From: Pelomonas nitida
GTDB taxonomy: Bacteria; Pseudomonadota; Gammaproteobacteria; Burkholderiales; Burkholderiaceae_C
Length of the DNA stretch: 64,000 nt
Assembly: GCF_043555975.1 (NCBI RefSeq)
Contig: NZ_JBIGIA010000004.1
Span: 124,001 to 188,000, forward strand
Direction of reading: 5' to 3'
Shown here: positions 52,534 to 60,090 of the stretch, one piece after another
Position numbering within the stretch: position 1 is the stretch's first letter
Layout of the letters: each line of letters begins with the position of its first letter
Translations under genes and position numbers: made by a program
Notes under the pieces: generated by a model
What the model was told of the DNA's origin: nothing
Database searches by the model: none
What the model saw: only the letters and a program-made list of their open reading frames with translations

Positions 52534-53394
52534 TTAGCCGGACTGGAAGTCCCGCACGGCCTGCAGCAGTTCGGCCTCGGTGTTCATGACGAAGGGGCCA
52601 TGTTGCGCGATGGGCTCACCCAGCGGCTGGCCGGCCACCAGGATGGCGCGGGTGGACGCATCGCCGGCCTGCAGCCGCACGCCGTCGCTGCCCGGTGTGT
52701 TGGCCAGCACGGCCATGCGGCCGGCGGGCTGAAGGCAGCCACCGTCGTGTTGCAGCGCGCCCTCATACACATACAGGAAGGCGTTGTGCGTGGCCGGCAG
52801 CGGCTGCTCGAACCGCGCGCCGGGGGCCAAGTGCACATCGAGGTACAGCGGCTCGGTGACCGCCCGCTGTACGGCGCCCTTCACGCCATGGCTCTCGCCG
52901 GCAATGACGCGCACCGTCACGCCGCCCAGCGTGTAGGTCGGCACTTCGGTGCTGGCGATGTCCCGGTACCAGGGTTCGCGCAGCTTGTCCCGGGCGGGCA
53001 GGTTCAGCCAGAGCTGGAAGCCGGCCATGCGGCCGTCGGTCTGCTCGGGGGTCTCGCTGTGGATGACACCGCGGCCCGCCGTCATCCACTGCACGCCGCC
53101 GTCGGTGACCAGGCCTTCGTTGCCGGCGGAGTCGCGGTGGCGGATGCGCCCCTGCAGCATGTAGGTGACGGTTTCGAAGCCCCGATGCGGATGCTCGGGG
53201 AAGCCGGCGATGTAGTCGTCCGGGTTGTCGGAGCTGAAGTGGTCCAGCATCAGGAAGGGGTCCAGCCGGCGCTGCAGGTTGCGTGTCAACACGCGGCTGA
53301 GCTGGACGCCCGCGCCGTCACGGGTGGGCTGGCCGGCGACCAGGTGTTCCACCCGGCGCGGCTGGTTCAGCGATGAGGGGGCCATGGTGTTCAT
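52534..53394 (-). CDS. Pirin-family protein
   Basis: The 286-residue double-cupin protein has the pirin motif FPEHPHRGFETVTYMLQG, whose histidines bind the metal, and GVQWMTAGRGVIHSE. Bacterial pirins act as quercetinase-like dioxygenases or redox-linked regulators; which applies here is open. It lies downstream of the azoreductase gene on the same strand (84 bases), a common pairing, and the divergent LysR gene may control both. Confidence 0.92.
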   Translation of the reverse strand: MNTMAPSSLNQPRRVEHLVAGQPTRDGAGVQLSRVLTRNLQRRLDPFLMLDHFSSDNPDDYIAGFPEHPHRGFETVTYMLQGRIRHRDSAGNEGLVTDGGVQWMTAGRGVIHSETPEQTDGRMAGFQLWLNLPARDKLREPWYRDIASTEVPTYTLGGVTVRVIAGESHGVKGAVQRAVTEPLYLDVHLAPGARFEQPLPATHNAFLYVYEGALQHDGGCLQPAGRMAVLANTPGSDGVRLQAGDASTRAILVAGQPLGEPIAQHGPFVMNTEAELLQAVRDFQSG

Positions 53395-53478
53395 GAGGCG
53401 GTCCTGTTCAAGGGGAGGGGCGGGCGGCGCGTGAAGGGCGCTGCCCGCCGCCAGGTGGCGCTTGCAGCGCCTGGCGGC

Positions 53479-54084
53479 TCAGGCCGCCAGCAGTTCGGTG
53501 ATCTGGGCGCGGGCGCTGGCCAGCCCCTGATCTGCGGCGAACGCCATGCCCTCGGCATACACGAACGACACGTCCGTCATGCCCAGGAAGGCCAGCACGG
53601 CGCGCAGATAAGGCGTCATCTGGTCGCTGGGCTGGTCGCGGTGGATGCCGCCGCGGCTGGTGACGACATAGACCTTCTTGCCGGTGACCAGCCCCACGGG
53701 GCCCTTCTCGGTGTAGCGGAAGGTGACGCCGGCGCGGGCCACGGCGTCGATCCAGTTCTTGAACTGGGCCGTCACGTTGAAGTTGTACATCGGCACGCCG
53801 ATGACGATGGTGTCGGCCGCGAGCAGTTCGGCGATGACGGCGTCGTCCTGGGCGACGCGTGCGGCCTGCTCCGGCGTGCGCTGGTCGGCGGGTGTGAACA
53901 GGGCGCCGAGCGCGGCTTCGTCCAGCAGCGGCTGGGGAGACACGGCCAGGTCGCGCACCGTGACGGTGGCGTCGGGGTGGGCCGCGCGCAGGCCGGCGGT
54001 CAGTTCATTGGCCAGGCGGGTCGAGACCGAGCCCTGGTCGTCTTGGAGGCGGCGGGCACTGGCGTTGATTTGCAGGATGTTCAT
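53479..54084 (-). CDS. azoR: FMN-dependent NADH-azoreductase
   Basis: The 201-residue flavodoxin-fold protein opens NILQINASARRLQDDQGSVS, the FMN-phosphate loop. It contains PMYNFNVTAQFKNWIDAVARAGVTF and VTSRGGIH, typical of AzoR. It reduces quinones and azo compounds with NADH. It is divergent from the LysR gene with 112 bases between starts, the usual layout for a LysR target. ATTG and CAAT half-sites at 54157-54180 could be part of the regulator site. Confidence 0.94.
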   Translation of the reverse strand: MNILQINASARRLQDDQGSVSTRLANELTAGLRAAHPDATVTVRDLAVSPQPLLDEAALGALFTPADQRTPEQAARVAQDDAVIAELLAADTIVIGVPMYNFNVTAQFKNWIDAVARAGVTFRYTEKGPVGLVTGKKVYVVTSRGGIHRDQPSDQMTPYLRAVLAFLGMTDVSFVYAEGMAFAADQGLASARAQITELLAA

Positions 54085-54196
54085 TCGGCGCTCCGGTGGG
54101 GGCTGTTGCGATGGAATGAACTCTAGGGCTGTTGAATCAGCGATAGAAGGCGCGGAATTGCATAAGATTGTTCCGTCAATGGATCAATGACTGGCC

Positions 54197-55111
54197 ATGG
54201 AATCAGATGCCGACGACCTCCTGCTGTTCGCGCGCGTCATGGACGCTGGCAGCTTCAGCCGTGCCGCCGAGCGCGTGCGGTGGCCCAAGAGCACCGTGTC
54301 GCGGCGCATCGCCGCGCTGGAAGCGCGCCTCGGCGAGAAGCTGCTGCAGCGCACGACGCGCAAGCTGACGCTGACCGACTTTGGCGCGGGCGTGCTGGAG
54401 CATGCGCGTGCGGTGGCGGCCGAAGTGGATGGCGCACTGGCGCTGGCGCTGCACCGCCAGCAAAAGCCCAGTGGCCGGCTGCGCGTCAGCATGCCTGCGG
54501 ATTTCGCGGAGCGCGTGGCAGCCGGCATGCTGGCGCAGTTCGCGCTGGACTACCCCGAGGTCCAGCTGATGCTGGACCTGACGCCGCGTCGCGTGGACCT
54601 CATCGGCGAGGGCTTCGATCTCGCCATCCGCATGGGTCAGCTGGACGACGACAGCCAGCTCGCCGCCCGCAAGCTGGCCACGTCGCACTGGGGGCTGTAT
54701 GCCGCGCCCGAGTACCTGGCGCGTGTCGGCGAGCCGCTGCTGCCCCCGGCGCTGGAGGCCATGCACGCGCTGATGCTGCTGACGCGAACGGGCGACCCGG
54801 TGCCATGGCGGCTGGAGCGCGAGGGTGCCGAGCCGGTGGTCGTGAACCCTGCCCAGCGGACGCTGGCCAATTCGCCCAGCCTACTGGCTCAGCTGGCGCT
54901 GAGCGGTGTCGGTATCGCGGGCCTGGACCGGCTGCTGGTGCGCCACGCGGCCGACCTGGGCCGGCTGCAGCGTGTGTTGCCGGACTGGCAGCTGCCGGGC
55001 TCCAGCTGCTGGGCGGTGTTCCCGGAGCGGCGGCTGATGCCGCTGCGCACGCGGGTGTTTCTCGAAGCGATGTCGGCCTTGCTCGAGGCCTGCCCGTCAC
55101 CGGAGCCCTGA
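54197..55111 (+). CDS. LysR-family transcriptional regulator
   Basis: The 304-residue regulator has a LysR HTH (SFSRAAERVRWPKSTVSRRIAALEARLGEKLLQR) and a C-terminal effector domain. It is of the large AaeR/DmlR-like subgroup that often sits beside oxidoreductase genes. It probably activates or represses the divergent azoR-pirin pair in response to an electrophile or quinone (inference from position). Confidence 0.93.
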   Translation: MESDADDLLLFARVMDAGSFSRAAERVRWPKSTVSRRIAALEARLGEKLLQRTTRKLTLTDFGAGVLEHARAVAAEVDGALALALHRQQKPSGRLRVSMPADFAERVAAGMLAQFALDYPEVQLMLDLTPRRVDLIGEGFDLAIRMGQLDDDSQLAARKLATSHWGLYAAPEYLARVGEPLLPPALEAMHALMLLTRTGDPVPWRLEREGAEPVVVNPAQRTLANSPSLLAQLALSGVGIAGLDRLLVRHAADLGRLQRVLPDWQLPGSSCWAVFPERRLMPLRTRVFLEAMSALLEACPSPEP

Positions 55112-55120
55112 GCGGCCGCG

Positions 55121-55870
55121 TCAGTCCTCGGAGTTGTTGAACGCGAACTCCACGGCCACTTCGCGGGCCGTCGGAATCGGCGAGAAGCGCCATTGCTTGA
55201 CGGCATCGACCGACGCCGTGCCCAGCCGGCTGTGGCTGGCAGCGAGCGTCTCGGCCGAGGCGACCGAACCGTCGGGCGCCACGGTGAACTTGACGCGCGC
55301 ATAGCCACTGGTGAACGAGGTCTGCTGCAGCTGGCGCGGAATGCTAGGGTTGACCCGAAGCAGCAATTTGAGCGGCACCTCTTCTTCCTCTTCGACGGCG
55401 GGCGGCTCGGCCACCCGTGCGGCGGTGGGGAGGGGGGCTGCCGGAGCGGGTGTGGGCGAGGCCGAGGCCAGCAGCGTCGACTGCTGCGCGTCGGGCTTTG
55501 ATGCGGCGGCCATGGCTGGCGCCGAAGCCGCCGCCGTCTTGGTGCTTGCTGCTGCGGCGGCTACAGGAGCGGGCGCGGGGGCAGCCTTGCGGGGCGCGGC
55601 AGCAGTTGCCGGGGCGGGAGCCGGCGCCGGGGCGGGGGCAGGTGAGCCGGCGGGCGCGGGCGCTGCGGCAGCCGCGCCTTGGCGGGTTGCCCCCTTGTCG
55701 CCATTCAACTTGATCCAATTGAACACTGCGTCGGCGGCCTTTTGCGCGCGCTCCATGCCCTTCGGAACTTGAGCGGGTTCGGTCTGGGCGGTCGCCAGCT
55801 GCGTCAGCAGCATCGCGGCGGCAATGGTGGTCAGCTTGAACGTGAGGACAGCGTTCGGGCCAGGGATCAT
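55121..55870 (-). CDS. TonB C-terminal domain protein with signal-like N terminus
   Basis: The 249-residue protein has one N-terminal hydrophobic segment ending TQLATAQTEP, which looks like a cleavable signal rather than the usual TonB anchor. A long alanine/proline-rich spacer follows (about 60-150). It then has an acidic run (VEEEEEVPLKLLLRV) and a TonB/TolA-type C-terminal domain (GYARVKFTVAPDGSVASAETLAASHSRLGTASVDAVKQWRF). If the signal is cleaved, the protein would be free in the periplasm. No exbB or exbD is adjacent. Confidence 0.85.
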   Translation of the reverse strand: MIPGPNAVLTFKLTTIAAAMLLTQLATAQTEPAQVPKGMERAQKAADAVFNWIKLNGDKGATRQGAAAAAPAPAGSPAPAPAPAPAPATAAAPRKAAPAPAPVAAAAASTKTAAASAPAMAAASKPDAQQSTLLASASPTPAPAAPLPTAARVAEPPAVEEEEEVPLKLLLRVNPSIPRQLQQTSFTSGYARVKFTVAPDGSVASAETLAASHSRLGTASVDAVKQWRFSPIPTAREVAVEFAFNNSED

Positions 55871-56001
55871 GACGGCTCCACGGGATGACAGCGAAAATAC
55901 GGGGGGCAGGCTTTATGCCCGACTCTATTCAACGCCGCGCGCAGCACCAGCCGGGTTTGCCCCGCCAATCGTGCAATTTGTCCAGGTATTGCGTTGTAAC
56001 T

Positions 56002-56415
56002 TCACGTACCGTTGAGTAAGGAGCGGCAGCGCTTTTCGTGCTGCCGAATTTCCGCCAGCGTGACCTCAATATCGTCGCGCTGCTGCTCCAGTTGTTGCCG
56101 ATGCTGCGCCAGGATGGTCAGAAATGCGCGCAGCTGTGGTGCGGCGCTGGCCTGGCTGTCATACATGTCGACAAGCTGCTTGATTTCCTGCAGTGACAAC
56201 CCCAGCCGCTTGCCACGCAGCGTGAGCTTCAGACGCGTGCGGTCGCGCTGGCTGTAGACGCGGTTGCGCCCCTTGCGGCCCGGCTCCAGCAGGCCCGCTT
56301 CTTCGTAGAAGCGAATGGCGCGTGGCGTGATGTCGAACTCCGCGGCAAGCTCGGTGATCGTGAAGGTCGACTGCGGCGGTTCGGTCGCGACGGAGACTGG
56401 CTTGCGAGAGGGCAT
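56002..56415 (-). CDS. MerR-family regulator (LiuR-like)
   Basis: The 137-residue protein has a MerR HTH (FTITELAAEFDITPRAIRFYEEAGLL, GRNRVYSQRDRTRL) and a C-terminal coiled coil (LAQHRQQLEQQRDDIEVTLAEIRQHEKRC). It lacks the cysteine pattern of metal sensors and resembles LiuR-type regulators of branched-chain amino-acid breakdown. It is divergent from the metallo-hydrolase gene with the palindrome at 56429-56442 between them. Liu pathway genes are not in the window. Confidence 0.88.
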   Translation of the reverse strand: MPSRKPVSVATEPPQSTFTITELAAEFDITPRAIRFYEEAGLLEPGRKGRNRVYSQRDRTRLKLTLRGKRLGLSLQEIKQLVDMYDSQASAAPQLRAFLTILAQHRQQLEQQRDDIEVTLAEIRQHEKRCRSLLNGT

Positions 56416-56428
56416 GGCTACACTCGAT

Positions 56429-56442
56429 TGACGTAAACGTCA
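56429..56442. promoter_or_regulatory. Candidate MerR/LiuR operator
   Basis: TGACGT and ACGTCA are perfect inverted arms separated by AA, lying in the 50-base space between the MerR gene and the hydrolase gene. It resembles TTGACGTTAACGTCAA-type sites of LiuR regulators. Its position fits control of both genes. Confidence 0.65.
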
Positions 56443-56465
56443 GTCTAAATCCCACCCGCAGCACC

Positions 56466-57524
56466 ATGGCCAACGCCCGCGAATCCGAACTGCAATACCC
56501 CCTTGGCGACACGCTGCCGCAGCCCGGCCGTGTGCTGGATCTGGCGCCCGGCGTGCGCTGGGTGCGCATGGGGCTGCCCTTTGCGCTGGACCATATCAAC
56601 CTGTGGCTGCTGCGGGACCGGCTGGACGGTCGCGAGGGATGGACGATCGTGGACTGCGGCATCGCATCCGACGACACGCGGGCCCATTGGGAGCAGGTGT
56701 TCGCCGAGGGGCTCGACGGCCTGCCGGTGCTGCGCGTGATGGCCACGCATTTCCACCCCGACCATCTCGGCCTCGCCCACTGGCTGACCGAGCGTTGGGC
56801 CTGCCGGCTGTGGATGAGCGCGACCGACTTCAACCTGGCAAGGCTGGCCAGCAGTTCCACCGTGGGCATGGGCGGCGAGACGGTAGCCGCGTTTTTCGGC
56901 AGCCATGGGCTGACCGATCCGGAGTCGCTGGAGAAGATCCGCGCCCGGGCCGACTACTACCCACGCATGGTGCCGCAGGTGCCGCGCAGCTACCGGCGCT
57001 TGATGGACGGCATGCAGGTCGATATTGGCGGGCGTGCCTGGCGCTGCATTGCCGGTTACGGCCATGCGCCGGAGCACATCAGCCTGTTCTGCCAGGAGGA
57101 GGCGCTGCTGATCAGCGGCGACATGGTGCTGCCGCGCATCTCGACGAATGTGTCCGTCGTCGACGTCGAACCCGAGGCTGACCCGCTGACGCTGTATCTG
57201 GCATCGCTCGGCCGCTATGCGGACCTGCCGTCTGACACATTGGTGCTGCCGTCGCATGGCAAGCCGTTCACCGGCTTGCACGCACGTATCGATCAACTGC
57301 GTGAGCACCATGACGAGCGCCTGGCGGACGTGATGGCGGCCTGCCGGCAGGCGCCAACGGATGCGGCTGCGCTGCTGGGTGTGCTGTTCAAGCGCAAGCT
57401 GGACCTGCACCAGACAACCTTCGCGATGGGCGAAGCCATTGCCCACTTGAACGCGCTGTGGCTGAGCGGGCAGCTGAGCCGCGTGCTGGGCAGCGACGGC
57501 ATCTACCGGTTCTCAGCCGCCTGA
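56466..57524 (+). CDS. MBL-fold metallo-hydrolase
   Basis: The 352-residue protein has the zinc-binding motif THFHPDHLGLA (H95, H97, D99, H100) and later GYGHAPEHISLFC, ISGDMVLP and LPSHGKPF, which supply the remaining ligands. A C-terminal helical region (about 280 onward) completes it. The hydrolase family is broad, and the substrate is not evident. Pairing with a LiuR-like regulator is common and suggests a thioester or acyl compound (inference). A hairpin terminator follows. Confidence 0.92.
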   Translation: MANARESELQYPLGDTLPQPGRVLDLAPGVRWVRMGLPFALDHINLWLLRDRLDGREGWTIVDCGIASDDTRAHWEQVFAEGLDGLPVLRVMATHFHPDHLGLAHWLTERWACRLWMSATDFNLARLASSSTVGMGGETVAAFFGSHGLTDPESLEKIRARADYYPRMVPQVPRSYRRLMDGMQVDIGGRAWRCIAGYGHAPEHISLFCQEEALLISGDMVLPRISTNVSVVDVEPEADPLTLYLASLGRYADLPSDTLVLPSHGKPFTGLHARIDQLREHHDERLADVMAACRQAPTDAAALLGVLFKRKLDLHQTTFAMGEAIAHLNALWLSGQLSRVLGSDGIYRFSAA

Positions 57525-57550
57525 AGGCTGGCGGCGTGGCGCACAAAGTA

Positions 57551-57585
57551 AAACGCCGCCCCGGAATCATCCGGTGGCGGCGTTT
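57551..57585 (+). terminator. Hairpin terminator after the metallo-hydrolase
   Basis: AAACGCCGCC (57551-57560) pairs with GGCGGCGTTT (57576-57585), with an inner CCGGA/TCCGG pair, 27 bases after the stop. The short T run is part of the stem. Confidence 0.75.
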
Positions 57586-57732
57586 CTGCCCGGTACCTTT
57601 ACTCCCTCAATCTCCGCCGGCCTTTGGCCGACCTCGGTACCTCTGATGACAGCGTCGTCAGCTAGTGTTGCTGAATGTGAATGACTTGGTATGACAAAGG
57701 TCAGGAAATATTCACTTGCAAACGATTGCAGT

Positions 57733-57747
57733 TGCGACTGAGTCGCA
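57733..57747. promoter_or_regulatory. Palindrome in an AT-rich patch
   Basis: TGCGACT and AGTCGCA are perfect arms around a single G, next to the stop of the metallopeptidase gene. Upstream lies an AT-richer stretch with TTGCAAACGATTGCA-like symmetry. It could be a remnant operator or a minus-strand hairpin. No plus-strand gene follows. The rest of 57586-57732 shows nothing I recognise. Confidence 0.3.
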
Positions 57748-57753
57748 TCTGCG

Positions 57754-58563
57754 TCACTGTACGACGATGGATTCGCCCTTCAAGGCCTCCCGTGAGCGTT
57801 CGAAATCGGGCAACACGGAGCGCACGGTGTCCCAGAAGGCCGGGCTGTGATTCATCTCGCGCAGGTGGGCCAGTTCATGCGCGACGACGTAGTCGATGAT
57901 GGCCGGCGCGAAGTGGATGAGCCGCCAGTTCAGCCGGATGGAACCGTCGGCGCTCGCGCTGCCCCAGCGCGTCTGGGCGGATGACAGTCGCAGGGATTTC
58001 ATCGTCACACCGAGTCGCTCGGCGAAATGCCGGCAGCGGGGCAGGAAGTCTTCCCGCGCGCGGGCCTGCAGCCAGGCCTGGGTGAGGTCGCGGATCTGTT
58101 CGGCGGCGGCGCCGTGCGGCAGCGGCAGCCGCAACTCGCGGGTGTCGGCATCCCAGCTGACCACCCGCTCGGACGGGGCGACAACCAGTGTCAGCGGCTG
58201 GCCCAGGTAGGGCAGGCGGCCGCCGTCAATCCAGTCGATGCGGGCAGCCTGCAGGCGCTGCTGGCGCTCACGCTGTTCGACGAGCTTGCGCAGGATCCAC
58301 TCGCCCTTGTGATGCAGGGCCCGCTCGATCTCGGCGATAGGCACCCAGCGCGGCGCGCTGACGCGCAAGCCCTGCGGCCCGACGACGAAACCGATGGAGC
58401 GCCGCCTTGCGCGTTTGAGTTCATAGCCGACGCGGTGCTGGCCCAGCCAGAGCTCGCGCCGCGCGCGGGCTGCGCCGGGGTCGGCCGGCTCGACGTCTGC
58501 TGTCGCGTCGAACAGCGACAGCTGGCTGTCGTTCAGCAGCGTGGCCGGGCGCTTGGGCGGCAT
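57754..58563 (-). CDS. YgjP/DUF45-type zinc metallopeptidase
   Basis: The 269-residue protein has the DUF45 (YgjP) layout: an N-terminal beta part (ELKRARRRSIGFVVGPQGLRVSAPRWVP) and a C-terminal zinc site HELAHLREMNHSPAFW, with HExxH plus a downstream histidine. SSAQTRWGSASADGSIRLNWRL precedes it. Family members are SprT-like peptidases of unclear target. It is the last gene of the housekeeping run, 5 bases after plsC. An N-terminal extension of about 40 residues is more variable. Confidence 0.92.
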   Translation of the reverse strand: MPPKRPATLLNDSQLSLFDATADVEPADPGAARARRELWLGQHRVGYELKRARRRSIGFVVGPQGLRVSAPRWVPIAEIERALHHKGEWILRKLVEQRERQQRLQAARIDWIDGGRLPYLGQPLTLVVAPSERVVSWDADTRELRLPLPHGAAAEQIRDLTQAWLQARAREDFLPRCRHFAERLGVTMKSLRLSSAQTRWGSASADGSIRLNWRLIHFAPAIIDYVVAHELAHLREMNHSPAFWDTVRSVLPDFERSREALKGESIVVQ

Positions 58564-58568
58564 GGGGC

Positions 58569-59363
58569 TCAGTGCTGGCTGGCCGCGCTGCCGATGCTGG
58601 CGGGCGCTGCGGGGGCATAGGCGTCGGGGTCGAGCCGGCGCATCTCGCTCTCGATCCAGTCCTTGACCTCGAGCATCAGCTCCCCAGGCTCGCGGCCCTC
58701 CGGCCGGATCTGGCGGCCGATGGAGATGTCCACGACGCCCGGCTTGAGCAGGAAGCTCTTGCGCGGCCAGCAGCGTGCGGCCGTGGCGGCGATGGGCACC
58801 ACGGGCAGGCCGGCCTCGATGGCCAGGCGCGTGCCACCGGTCTTGTACTCACCCACCTGGCCGCGTGCGATGCGCGTGCCTTCCGGGAACATGATGACCC
58901 AGTTGCCCTGACCGCCCAGGCGTTTGCCCTGCTTGAGGACCTTGTTCCAGGCCTCCGTGCGGCGGCCGCGATCGATGTGGATCATGTCCATGCGCGCCAT
59001 CGCCCAGCCGAAGAAGGGCACGTACAGCAGCTCCCGCTTGAACACATAGGCCAGCGGGTGGCTCAGCAGCGCCGGGTAGGCGAAGGTCTCCCAGGTGCTC
59101 TGGTGCTTGGACAGCAGCACCACGCCGGCCTGCCGGTCTTCGGCGGGAGGCAGGTTCTCCATGCCGTGGATGCGCCAGCGCACGCCGCAGATGTAGCGGG
59201 CGCTCCAGATGGCGATCTTGAGCCAGTTGGCGCAGGCCCAGTAGATGGGGTCGCCGCGCCGGAAGATGGACAGCACCAGCACGCCGAGGGCCCAGGGAAT
59301 GACCGTCACGACCAGGACGAGGATGAAGATCAGCGAGCGGATGGCGCTCAGCAGGGTGGACAT
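58569..59363 (-). CDS. plsC: 1-acyl-glycerol-3-phosphate acyltransferase (PlsC family)
   Basis: The 264-residue membrane-bound protein has an N-terminal helix pair (LIFILVLVVTVIPWALGVLVL). The acyltransferase motifs are KHQSTWE, where E stands in for the usual D of HX4D, FPEGTRIARG for glycerol-phosphate binding, and the later GLPVVPIA. It adds the second acyl chain in phospholipid synthesis. It overlaps the gmhB stop by one base. Genes around it form a set seen together in many Burkholderiales. Confidence 0.92.
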   Translation of the reverse strand: MSTLLSAIRSLIFILVLVVTVIPWALGVLVLSIFRRGDPIYWACANWLKIAIWSARYICGVRWRIHGMENLPPAEDRQAGVVLLSKHQSTWETFAYPALLSHPLAYVFKRELLYVPFFGWAMARMDMIHIDRGRRTEAWNKVLKQGKRLGGQGNWVIMFPEGTRIARGQVGEYKTGGTRLAIEAGLPVVPIAATAARCWPRKSFLLKPGVVDISIGRQIRPEGREPGELMLEVKDWIESEMRRLDPDAYAPAAPASIGSAASQH

Positions 59364-59983
59364 CAGTGAAGGTCTCCGGCCTGGGTATCGGGGGGCATGG
59401 CCTGGCCGCGCTGCTCCGCAACGCGCCGGCGTTCTTCCTGGATGAGCGCTTCGGCAAAGCTCATCAAATCGTCGTGCACACGGGCGCCCGGCACTTGACC
59501 GAGCAGGTTGGCGAGTTCGGTGGGCCCGAGGCTGCCGAAGGGGCCGGTGAGCACGAGGTGGGGGATGCAGCCGGCGTTCTGGGCCGTCAGCAAGTCGGTC
59601 AGCGACGCGCCGACCATGTGGACCTGGGGCAGCTCCACATCGAAACGCTCGCCGATCTGCTGGATCAGGCCCGGCAGCGGCTTGCGGCAGTCGCAGCCCT
59701 CTTCGGGCGTGTGCGGGCAGAAGAAGGCGGCGTCCAGGCGCCCGCCCTTCTCGGCGAGCAGCTGGTTCAGCCGCAGGTGCACGGCGTTCAGCGAGGCCAT
59801 GTCGAGCAGGCCCCGCCCGATGCCGGCCTGGTTGGTGGCCAGCACCGTGTGCCAGCCGGCATGGTTCAGCCGGGCAACGGCCTCGAGGGCCCCGGGCAGC
59901 GGATCGAGTTCTTCCGGCGCCTTGACGTGGTCGTCGCGGTAGCGGTTGATCGTGCCGTCACGGCCGAGGATGACCAGCTTCAT
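59363..59983 (-). CDS. GmhB-like heptose bisphosphate phosphatase, catalytic aspartates missing
   Basis: By length (206 residues) and sequence this is a GmhB-type HAD phosphatase. Motif II (LATNQAG), the lysine region and the zinc loop (FCPHTPEEGCDCRKP) are intact. In motif I, usually LDRDGT, it reads ILGRDGT: the nucleophilic aspartate is glycine (G7), while the second aspartate remains. In motif IV, usually GDxxxD, it reads GASLTD, with the first aspartate lost. It may therefore be inactive in the known reaction. A start at 60007 (MRADHAHG before MKLV) is also possible. It is co-directional with glyS and plsC. Confidence 0.9.
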   Translation of the reverse strand: MKLVILGRDGTINRYRDDHVKAPEELDPLPGALEAVARLNHAGWHTVLATNQAGIGRGLLDMASLNAVHLRLNQLLAEKGGRLDAAFFCPHTPEEGCDCRKPLPGLIQQIGERFDVELPQVHMVGASLTDLLTAQNAGCIPHLVLTGPFGSLGPTELANLLGQVPGARVHDDLMSFAEALIQEERRRVAEQRGQAMPPDTQAGDLH

Positions 59984-60008
59984 GCCGTGGGCGTGGTCGG
60001 CGCGCATG

Positions 60009-60083
60009 TCAGCGACACCCGGCCGGCCGAGGCCACGAAGCGCTGCGGGGCGCGGTGGTGGGCGAGCAGGGTGGGCGTGTCAT
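60009..60083 (-). other. Operon-gap frame before gmhB
   Basis: In the 107-base gap between glyS and the GmhB-like gene, a 24-codon frame runs from ATG 60083 (7 bases after the glyS stop) to a TGA one base before the ATG at 60007 (TGACATG). No ribosome site is seen at either candidate gmhB start. The layout is that of the other operon-gap elements; it is listed for that reason only. Confidence 0.35.
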
Positions 60084-60090
60084 GGGGTCC

